This document shows positions 1 through 4,590 of a stretch of 8,363 nucleotides of DNA, in pieces; positions within the stretch are counted from its first letter, which is position 1; each line of letters opens with the position of its first letter. The stretch lies in contig CALRIB010000037.1 in NCBI GenBank assembly GCA_943359705.1, forward strand, positions 1 to 8,363. Reading direction: 5' to 3'. The notes beneath the pieces were generated by a model. It had not been told where the DNA came from and ran no database searches. It was given only the letters and a program-made list of their open reading frames with translations. The position numbers and the translations under genes are program-made. The DNA comes from Candidatus Nomurabacteria bacterium. GTDB lineage: Bacteria; Patescibacteriota; Minisyncoccia; Phycocordibacterales; UBA2100.

Positions 1-159
1 CTCCCAGAACATTTCCTTACTTGACGCCGTGTTCCTCCAACTATTCCAGGTCGCCGCTGTAAAGCGAACTGAGATGTGGGTGAGGTTGGCGGGGATGTCT
101 ATAAACTGTACCGGTTTACCCGAGGTCGTCGTGGCGGCTTTCTTCGGGCGCGATGTCAT
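1..159 (-). CDS. Unidentified protein, N-terminal 53 residues (runs off left edge)
   Basis: An open frame runs from an ATG at 159-157 to the window edge with no stop, giving 53 residues. The start has a good Shine-Dalgarno: GGAG is separated from the ATG by 7 bases on the minus strand. The N-terminus (MTSRPKKAATTTSGKP) is basic and Ala/Thr-rich, like a flexible tail. It is followed by a more ordinary stretch with IDIPANLTHISV and two Trp residues near WNSW. I do not recognise the family and give no function. It is divergent from ppsA, with a shared intergenic region of 123 bases. The competing plus-strand frame (open from 2 to a TAG at 206-208) has no start or SD and a Cys-rich tail, so I prefer this one. 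Confidence is moderate because only a fragment is visible. Confidence 0.5.
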   Translation of the reverse strand, partial: MTSRPKKAATTTSGKPVQFIDIPANLTHISVRFTAATWNSWRNTASSKEMFWE

Positions 160-188
160 TGCGAGGCTCCACTTGCCAGGTTGCGCGA

Positions 189-202
189 AGAACTGCTGTT
201 CT
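189..202. promoter_or_regulatory. Small inverted repeat, GAAC-N4-GTTC core
   Basis: AGAAC, four bases, then GTTCT form a perfect 5-bp inverted repeat in the divergent region, about 30 bases upstream of the minus-strand start at 159. The core GAAC-N4-GTTC is the shape of Gram-positive-type LexA (SOS) boxes, but the inner four bases do not fit the fuller consensus. It could be an operator for the gene at 159 or a chance match. Confidence 0.25.
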
Positions 203-264
203 CGCTAGGCAAAATCTCGCACAGATAGTGGCAGTCTGCAACTTGTGGAAATTCTTGAGGTATC

Positions 265-273
265 TGGTATAGT
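265..273 (+). promoter_or_regulatory. Extended -10 promoter of ppsA (near-leaderless)
   Basis: TG, one base, then TATAGT forms an extended -10 element whose hexamer is at 268-273. It ends 9 bases before the ATG at 283. A transcript starting 6-8 bases after the hexamer would carry only about 1-3 untranslated bases. A weak -35 candidate (TTGTGG, 243-248) lies 19 bases upstream, which is tolerable for an extended -10 promoter. No Shine-Dalgarno is present in the 15 bases before the start. Confidence 0.55.
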
Positions 274-282
274 GCGGCCATC

Positions 283-2766
283 ATGACTGCGGCGCGCAGC
301 CAAGATCGCAAAAAAGTGAATGCGCGCACGCACGCCCTGTCGGGAAAGTTGGTCGTCGCTATGGAGAAGGCGGGGATGGATGACGTCGCGCTTGTCGGGG
401 GCAAAAACGCATCACTCGGCGAAATGCTTCAGGAACTTTCTTCGAAAGGCATCCGCGTCCCGTCCGGATTCGTTGTGACCGCTGAGGCGTATCGCCTTTT
501 CATTCGCGAAGCGGGACTCGAGGAATTCATCCGCACGTCCCTGGAAGGACTTGAACACGGTGACCTCCGTAGCCTTGAGAGCGTGAGCGCAGAAGTGCGC
601 GCACGCATCCGAAGTGCTGCAATGCCTACGGTTCTCGAGGCCGAAATTGCTGCCGGGTATAAGCAGATGGAAAAAAAGTACGGCAAGAATATCGACGTCG
701 CTATCCGCTCGAGCGCGACCGCCGAAGACTTGCCCGATGCGAGCTTTGCCGGGGAGCACGATACCTACCTCGGCGTCCGCGGAGAAAAAGACGTCGTGCG
801 TTCCATCAAATCTTGCTTCGCCTCGCTCTTCACCGCGCGTGCCATCAACTACCGCCTCGACAAACAGTTCGACCATTTCTCCGTCGCACTCTCCGTGGCT
901 GTGCAGCGCATGGTCGCCACTCACTCTGGTGCTTCGGGCGTGATGTTCACCATCGACACAGAGACCGGCTTCCGCGACCTCATCATCATCAACGGCGCGT
1001 GGGGCCTCGGCGAGACGGTCGTGCAGGGACGCGTCGTGCCCGACGAATTTCTCGTAGCCAAAAGCATGCTCGGCAAAGCGCCCAACCCCATCATTTCCAA
1101 GCGACTCGGGGGCAAACACGAAAAGATGATTTACAGTTCGAAAGGGAGCGTCGGGCCGACCGAGATAGTGAAGACTTCGTCAAAAGAGCGCAACAGTTTC
1201 GTCTTGAATGACAAACAGGCACTCGAGCTCGCTATGTGGGCGAAAACAATCGAGGAGCACTACACCAAAAAGCGCGGCACCGACTCGCCGATGGACATCG
1301 AGTGGGGACTCGACGGCAAGACCAACCAGCTGTTCATTCTCCAAGCTCGTCCGGAGACCGTGCAGGTGGCCAAAGACCGCAGCAAGGTGAAAGAATATAT
1401 TCGTCTTGAAGACGGACCGGTTTTGGCCAAAGGTCTTTCCGTGGGCAACAAGATTGTAAGCGGCGTAGCGCGCGTCATTCGCAGCACGCAGGACATGGAA
1501 GAATTGAAGCCGGGAGAAATTTTGATTACGGAAATGACCGACCCCGACTGGGAGCCGGTGATGAAAAAGGCCGGTGCCATCGTAACCGACAAGGGCGGTC
1601 GCACGTCGCACGCCGCAATCGTCTCTCGCGAGCTCGGTCTCACGGCAATCGTAGGCACAGAGACGGTGACGAGGCACATCAAGACGGGTGAAGTGATTAC
1701 CGTAGACACTACTTCCGCCGACGGCACCATCTACAAAGGCGCACTTCGCTTCGACGTGCGCGAGCACAACATCGCTAAGATTCCTGAAGTGAAAACGAAG
1801 ATGACGATGAACCTCGCCACGCCCGACACCGCATTTGAAAAATCGTTCTTGCCCAACAGCGGCGTCGGTCTCGCGCGCGAAGAGTTCATCATCGCCGCAT
1901 CGGTGGGCGTCCACCCGCTTGCACTTTTGCATTACGACAAACTCGAACCGCGCCTTCAGCGCAAGGTAGATGAGAAAACGCGCGGCTGGACGAATCGCGA
2001 AGCCTACTACGTCGACAACCTGGCCTTCGGCATCGCGAAGATCGCGACCGCGTTTTACCCCAAGCAGGTCATCGTCCGCTTCTCCGACTTTAAGTCCAAC
2101 GAGTACCGTTCGCTTCTCGGCGGAGAACTCTACGAGCCGCACGAAGAAAACCCGATGCTCGGCTGGCGCGGCGCTTCCCGCTACTACGACCCGAAATTCA
2201 AAGACGCCTTTACCCTTGAGTGCCGCGCGCTCCGCAAAGTGCGCGAGGATATGGGGCTGACCAACGTGATTCCGATGGTGCCCTTCTGCCGCACGCTTGA
2301 AGAGGGAAGGAAAGTGCTTGCCGCGATGGCGGATGCCGGACTCTATCCGCGCATGCTCGCGAAGACGGCCGCTCAGAAAAAGACGGCGACCAAGGTTATC
2401 GTGATGTGCGAGATTCCTTCCAACGCCATCCTCGCCGAGGAGTTCCTCGATATCTTCGACGGTATGTCTATCGGTTCCAATGACCTTACCCAGCTAACAC
2501 TCGGCCTCGACCGCGACTCCGGCATTGTGAACCGCGTCGCCGATGAGAACGACCCGGCGGTCAAGAAGCTCATTGCCGACGTCATCAAAATCTGCACGCG
2601 ACGCAAAAAGTACGTCGGCATCTGCGGCCAGGCCCCGTCCGACCACCCTGACTTCGCGCGCTTCTTAGTAAAAGAGGGCATCGAGAGCATGTCCCTCAAC
2701 CCGGACTCCATCATCAAAACCACGTTCATCGTCGCCGAAGCGGAAAAGAAATTGAAACGCAAATAA
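283..2766 (+). CDS. ppsA: Phosphoenolpyruvate synthase (pyruvate, water dikinase)
   Basis: This cytoplasmic enzyme makes PEP, AMP and phosphate from pyruvate, ATP and water, the entry step of gluconeogenesis. The 827 residues align end to end from memory with E. coli PpsA (792). The ATP-binding domain (about 26-365) has VGGKNASLGEM and RSSATAEDLPDASFAGE (142-158). The swivelling phosphohistidine domain (about 400-480) has GGRTSHAAI with catalytic His443, and Thr441 matches the residue phosphorylated by PpsR-type regulators in E. coli. The PEP/pyruvate TIM barrel (about 505-820) has FSDFKSNEY (600-608), CEIPSNA (709-715), GSNDLTQ (731-737) and catalytic Cys781 in GICGQ. The extra length comes from a basic N-terminal extension (1-25) and short inserts near 328-335 and 692-702. 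The start at 283 is supported by the promoter just upstream; ATG 361 is a later alternative that would still keep VGGKNASLGEM. No terminator hairpin with a T-run follows the stop. Confidence 0.97.
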   Translation: MTAARSQDRKKVNARTHALSGKLVVAMEKAGMDDVALVGGKNASLGEMLQELSSKGIRVPSGFVVTAEAYRLFIREAGLEEFIRTSLEGLEHGDLRSLESVSAEVRARIRSAAMPTVLEAEIAAGYKQMEKKYGKNIDVAIRSSATAEDLPDASFAGEHDTYLGVRGEKDVVRSIKSCFASLFTARAINYRLDKQFDHFSVALSVAVQRMVATHSGASGVMFTIDTETGFRDLIIINGAWGLGETVVQGRVVPDEFLVAKSMLGKAPNPIISKRLGGKHEKMIYSSKGSVGPTEIVKTSSKERNSFVLNDKQALELAMWAKTIEEHYTKKRGTDSPMDIEWGLDGKTNQLFILQARPETVQVAKDRSKVKEYIRLEDGPVLAKGLSVGNKIVSGVARVIRSTQDMEELKPGEILITEMTDPDWEPVMKKAGAIVTDKGGRTSHAAIVSRELGLTAIVGTETVTRHIKTGEVITVDTTSADGTIYKGALRFDVREHNIAKIPEVKTKMTMNLATPDTAFEKSFLPNSGVGLAREEFIIAASVGVHPLALLHYDKLEPRLQRKVDEKTRGWTNREAYYVDNLAFGIAKIATAFYPKQVIVRFSDFKSNEYRSLLGGELYEPHEENPMLGWRGASRYYDPKFKDAFTLECRALRKVREDMGLTNVIPMVPFCRTLEEGRKVLAAMADAGLYPRMLAKTAAQKKTATKVIVMCEIPSNAILAEEFLDIFDGMSIGSNDLTQLTLGLDRDSGIVNRVADENDPAVKKLIADVIKICTRRKKYVGICGQAPSDHPDFARFLVKEGIESMSLNPDSIIKTTFIVAEAEKKLKRK

Positions 2767-2795
2767 TCTTCAGGCCGTTTTTATTCCTGCGCAAT

Positions 2796-2823
2796 TTGAG
2801 AAAGGCCGAATTCGAGCTATTCT
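2796..2823 (+). promoter_or_regulatory. Promoter of the 2891 gene
   Basis: TTGAGA (2796-2801), a 16-base spacer and TATTCT (2818-2823) form the best -35/-10 pair on the plus strand in this window. The predicted transcript start is about 2829-2831, which is the first base of the following stem-loop. Confidence 0.45.
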
Positions 2824-2828
2824 CGCCC

Positions 2829-2894
2829 ATGGAGGACACGTTCTTTGCTTGTTTACGTGCCTCCGTCCACACACTAGGGAGAGAAAGTCCATGA
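2829..2894 (+). other. Possible 21-codon upstream ORF overlapping the next start (ATGA)
   Basis: ATG at 2829 opens a 21-residue frame (MEDTFFACLRASVHTLGRES plus P) that ends with TGA at 2892-2894 and overlaps the ATG at 2891 as ATGA. Its ATG falls at the predicted transcript start, so it could be read only as a leaderless message. It also spans the 5' stem-loop, so ribosomes on it would open the hairpin. It is either a coupling leader peptide or coincidence; nothing in the peptide is recognisable. Confidence 0.2.
2831..2864 (+). promoter_or_regulatory. 5'-end stem-loop in the leader of the 2891 gene
   Basis: GGAGG (2831-2835) pairs with CCTCC (2860-2864). After a single bulged A, CACGT (2837-2841) pairs with ACGTG (2855-2859), leaving a 13-base loop. 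If transcription starts near 2830, this 10-bp stem sits at the very 5' end of the mRNA. That arrangement is known to protect some bacterial mRNAs from decay (the ompA leader, for example). It ends 26 bases before the start codon and leaves the SD at 2877-2883 free. A control role is inference. Confidence 0.4.
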
Positions 2895-3211
2895 GCAATA
2901 CCGGAAACGGACCCAACGGCTCATTGCCCGTTGGTTTGATGTTCCGCGTGGTCCAGGAGGGCGATGCATTCAGGTTCCGGTCGCCCGACGGCGCGCCGTT
3001 CGAACCGTTGCCTGGCGAACGGAAAATCCGGCTCACCGGCATACCACCGCAGGTTCAAGAGCGCTACAAAGTGGCAGGGACCGCCGATGTAATCTGGGTT
3101 CATCGTCGCCGACGTAACGAGCACCCCTTCTTCGAATTCCGGCGCGGATGCCAGATCCCCGCCCGGCTGTTCGTCAGCGAGGAGACCATGTTTCAATACG
3201 TGACTGCCTGA
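2891..3211 (+). CDS. Hypothetical protein, 106 residues
   Basis: I do not recognise this family. The product is soluble-looking, with no membrane segment or signal peptide, and is basic overall. It opens with a short Gly/Asn/Pro-rich tail (SNTGNGPNG). A mixed, probably beta-rich region follows, including FRFRSPDGAPFEPLPGE at about 28-44. Next come an Arg patch (HRRRRNEH) near residue 73 and a C-terminus ending FVSEETMFQYVTA. The start at 2891 is chosen because GGGAGAG at 2877-2883 is the best Shine-Dalgarno in the window. A TTG at 2849 in the same frame would start inside the leader hairpin. It has its own promoter and 5' stem-loop and is followed by two hairpins, so it reads as a single-gene unit. 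It is convergent with nnrD. Confidence 0.75.
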   Translation: MSNTGNGPNGSLPVGLMFRVVQEGDAFRFRSPDGAPFEPLPGERKIRLTGIPPQVQERYKVAGTADVIWVHRRRRNEHPFFEFRRGCQIPARLFVSEETMFQYVTA

Positions 3212-3217
3212 CGTCAC

Positions 3218-3231
3218 CCGACTTGAGTCGG
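3218..3231. repeat. Short inverted repeat after the 2891 gene
   Basis: CCGAC (3218-3222) pairs with GTCGG (3227-3231) around TTGA, 6 bases after the stop at 3211. It is the first of two consecutive hairpins in the convergent gap. Confidence 0.4.
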
Positions 3232-3239
3232 AACGTCCA

Positions 3240-3263
3240 GCGCCCGCCGCTTCCGGCGGGCGC
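3240..3263. terminator. GC-rich hairpin between convergent genes
   Basis: GCGCCCGCCG (3240-3249) and CGGCGGGCGC (3254-3263) form a perfect 10-bp stem with a CTTC loop. It lies 28 bases after the stop of the plus-strand gene and 4 bases after the nnrD stop on the minus strand. Neither side has a clear T-run, so it may be an atypical bidirectional terminator or a 3'-end stabiliser rather than a classical intrinsic terminator. Confidence 0.5.
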
Positions 3264-3267
3264 ATCC

Positions 3268-3990
3268 TTATCGAAATCGGCCCACCCTTTTAATTTCTGC
3301 GGCGATATCACTCGCAAGAAAAGAGTAGCCGCGCTTCTTTTTTGTAAGAATGTCTGCGGCGGCGTTACCGATTTCGCACGCCTTCTTGGCGGCGGCAAAA
3401 GGTGATAGTCCGCAGGCCAAAAAGCCCGCGCATAATCCCGCGAGGACGTCACCCGTCCCGGCTTTGTCCAAGCCCGCACTTGTTTTTATTGAAATATGGA
3501 CACGCCGTGTCCATATTTTGGAGAAGAATCCCTTCTCAATGATAACGTTTCCGCCGGAAAGAAGTTTTTTTATGCCGACGTTTTTCTCGAGCAATTTCCA
3601 CTCGCCTTCGTTTGGCGTCAGGATGGCGTTGGAAACGCTTTCATTCAAAATCTTGAGCGCGTCTGCGTCGATGACTTTCGGAAGGGGGGAGCGCACAAGA
3701 GAACGCATAAGCGCGGCGGTCGGCGGACGCGTACCCGCGCCGTTGCCGAGTACGAGCACGTCTGCGGTTTTCATTTGTCGCTCGATTACCTTTTTGTGAG
3801 CGATTGAAAGAAATTTCCCCTTGAGTTTACGTGTCACGAGGTCAGGTGAGAGCGCGTTCAGCGCCCACGCCACCTTTTCCGGTGCCATGACGATGACTGA
3901 CTCGGCGCCCGCGCGCATCGCAGAAATGGCGGCGAGGTACACGGCGCCGACATATTCTTCAGAGCCGCCGACGACGAGTACGCGCTTCAT
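3268..3990 (-). CDS. nnrD: ADP-dependent (or ATP-dependent) NAD(P)H-hydrate dehydratase
   Basis: This cytoplasmic metabolite-repair enzyme of the ribokinase-like fold restores NAD(P)H from its hydrated form (NAD(P)HX), using a nucleotide as phosphate donor. Visible family motifs are the N-terminal GGSEEYVGAVYLAAISAMRAG, VLVLGNGAGT (family GPGLG), VIDADAL, ILTPNEGEW and AGTGDVLAG (177-185), with probable catalytic Asp181, followed by the helix ending EIGNAAADI. At 240 residues it is slightly short for a stand-alone dehydratase and lacks the NnrE epimerase domain of fused versions. The start at 3990 gives MKRVLVVGG, the expected N-terminus; longer readings add only a basic tail overlapping the upstream gene. 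It is the last gene of a tight minus-strand cluster, 7 bases after its neighbour, but also has its own -10. Residues 158-167 are encoded by a perfect palindrome. The nucleotide donor cannot be told from sequence alone. Confidence 0.88.
   Translation of the reverse strand: MKRVLVVGGSEEYVGAVYLAAISAMRAGAESVIVMAPEKVAWALNALSPDLVTRKLKGKFLSIAHKKVIERQMKTADVLVLGNGAGTRPPTAALMRSLVRSPLPKVIDADALKILNESVSNAILTPNEGEWKLLEKNVGIKKLLSGGNVIIEKGFFSKIWTRRVHISIKTSAGLDKAGTGDVLAGLCAGFLACGLSPFAAAKKACEIGNAAADILTKKKRGYSFLASDIAAEIKRVGRFR
3492..3518. repeat. Perfect 27-bp palindrome inside nnrD
   Basis: The arms AAATATGGACAC (3492-3503) and GTGTCCATATTT (3507-3518) are exact reverse complements around GCC. The palindrome lies in frame in nnrD and encodes about residues 158-167 (KIWTRRVHIS on the minus strand). 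Such a long exact palindrome is unexpected in coding DNA. It could be a small palindromic repeat element, a protein-binding site or an mRNA hairpin. Confidence 0.9.
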
Positions 3991-3996
3991 TCGCGC

Positions 3997-4002
3997 ATTA
4001 TA
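3997..4002 (-). promoter_or_regulatory. Internal -10 (TATAAT) in front of nnrD
   Basis: A consensus TATAAT reads on the minus strand from 4002 to 3997 and ends 6 bases before the nnrD ATG at 3990, so a transcript would start at or next to the A of ATG. The TAA stop of the upstream gene (4000-3998) lies inside the hexamer. No good -35 is visible, and the region has no strong SD for nnrD. Since the stop explains part of the match, the promoter call is moderate. Confidence 0.45.
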
Positions 4003-4222
4003 CGCTTTCCGCAGGTCCAGCATCCTCCGGCTGTTCCGGCTTCTCCTCCGGCTCGTCATCTTCGTCTTCCGGCTCATCTTCCTCGATTACACCGGGTTGG
4101 ACTGTATCGGGGGATACCGGGGGCGGTGGGGAGGGCAGTTTTCTTCGTGCGACCCTCTCCGCGCGCACCCGTGTGCGCTCCGCTTCATCGCGCAGCCACT
4201 CCTCGTGCTCCGAATCCGTCAT
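3998..4222 (-). CDS. Hypothetical small disordered acidic protein, 74 residues
   Basis: I recognise no family. Residues 1-28 are alternating Glu/Arg and should form a charged helix. They are followed by a proline run (PSPPPP, 30-35) and a strongly acidic Glu/Asp/Pro tail from about 46 to the end. The whole looks intrinsically disordered, with no membrane segment. The gene starts 2 bases after the TAG of the upstream membrane-protein gene (TAG, AC, ATG) and stops 7 bases before nnrD. It has no clear Shine-Dalgarno, so translation is probably coupled to the upstream gene. The tight spacing on both sides is the main support; the biased composition lowers certainty that it is expressed. Confidence 0.62.
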   Translation of the reverse strand: MTDSEHEEWLRDEAERTRVRAERVARRKLPSPPPPVSPDTVQPGVIEEDEPEDEDDEPEEKPEQPEDAGPAESV

Positions 4223-4224
4223 GT

Positions 4225-4437
4225 CTACGGCCTATTGTGCCGCATCGTGTCGACCGCCCATGTGTATTCGATGATGAGGAAGGGAATCCATTGCCATTCG
4301 CCCACATATGCGAGATAGATACCGCCGAGAGCAAGGGCAAGCGTGTTGATGATGAAAAATGCGATGTCGAATTCCTGCTCGTGCCGGGAGATTTCCTCGT
4401 TGTTCGTCAGGTACAGAAGCCAGCGTTTGAGGTTCAT
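4225..4437 (-). CDS. Hypothetical two-TM membrane protein, 70 residues
   Basis: This is a small integral membrane protein of no family I can name. The N-terminus (MNLKRWLLYLTNNEEISRHEQEF) is amphipathic and charged. It is followed by a hydrophobic segment at about 24-45 (FFIINTLALALGGIYLAYV) and a second at about 49-65 (WQWIPFLIIEYTW), ending in a short basic tail (RHNRP). The start ATG at 4437 is preferred because a TATAAT lies 15 bases upstream. The earlier in-frame GTG at 4461 would add 8 residues but lies at that promoter's -10, too early to be in its transcript. No SD precedes either start. It is the first gene of the cluster leading to nnrD and is divergent from the fibronectin-repeat gene. 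Confidence 0.72.
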   Translation of the reverse strand: MNLKRWLLYLTNNEEISRHEQEFDIAFFIINTLALALGGIYLAYVGEWQWIPFLIIEYTWAVDTMRHNRP

Positions 4438-4452
4438 ATGCTGCGTAATGCG

Positions 4453-4458
4453 ATTATA
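4453..4458 (-). promoter_or_regulatory. -10 (TATAAT) of the membrane protein / acidic protein / nnrD cluster
   Basis: A consensus TATAAT on the minus strand (4458 to 4453) predicts a start near 4446 and a leader of about 9 bases before ATG 4437. The -35 region shows no good TTGACA. Instead it holds three ATGAAG copies (minus strand) between 4503 and 4478. Confidence 0.5.
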
Positions 4459-4477
4459 CACCCGTGGATGAAGCGGT

Positions 4478-4503
4478 CTTCATTATCTTCATTAAGACTT
4501 CAT
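4478..4503. repeat. Three direct copies of CTTCAT
   Basis: CTTCAT occurs at 4478-4483, 4487-4492 and 4498-4503, with repeat spacings of 9 and 11 bases (ATGAAG on the minus strand). They lie about 30-57 bases upstream of the predicted minus-strand transcript start, where activator sites of response regulators are often found as direct repeats. The role is inferred from position only. Confidence 0.3.
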
Positions 4504-4565
4504 GCGGGTAGTGTAACAATCCCGTAAGTTCTAGCGTCAGCTGAAGTGAGGGAAATATTAGTAAG

Positions 4566-4578
4566 TATAGAGAATAAT
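4566..4578 (+). promoter_or_regulatory. Overlapping -10 candidates for the fibronectin-repeat gene
   Basis: TATAGA (4566-4571) and AATAAT (4573-4578) are both plausible -10 hexamers upstream of ATG 4591. The first would give a leader of about 12 bases, the second about 6. AAGG directly abuts the start codon and is too close to work as a normal SD. No good -35 is seen. Confidence 0.35.
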
Positions 4579-4590
4579 CATGTACAAGGT

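Noticed and set aside
2..208. Plus-strand frame open from the left edge to TAG at 206-208
   Set aside because: It ends in a Cys-rich low-plausibility tail and conflicts with a minus-strand frame that has an ATG and a GGAG Shine-Dalgarno.
412..1119. 235-residue open frame antisense to ppsA
   Set aside because: It mirrors the conserved ATP-binding domain of PpsA and has no start signal or recognisable motif.
1180..2142. 320-residue open frame antisense to ppsA
   Set aside because: It lies entirely within the strongly conserved ppsA coding region on the other strand and has His/Arg/Val-rich shadow composition with no family motif.
2762..2785. Possible ppsA terminator around the T-run at 2779-2783
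   Set aside because: The only pairing is a weak A/T stem; no GC-rich stem precedes the T-run.
3821..4318. 165-residue plus-strand frame opposite the nnrD cluster
   Set aside because: It overlaps nnrD and two tightly packed minus-strand genes and shows no motif or start signal.
4586..4590. AAGGT before ATG 4591 as a Shine-Dalgarno
   Set aside because: It abuts the start codon, leaving no spacing for normal ribosome binding.
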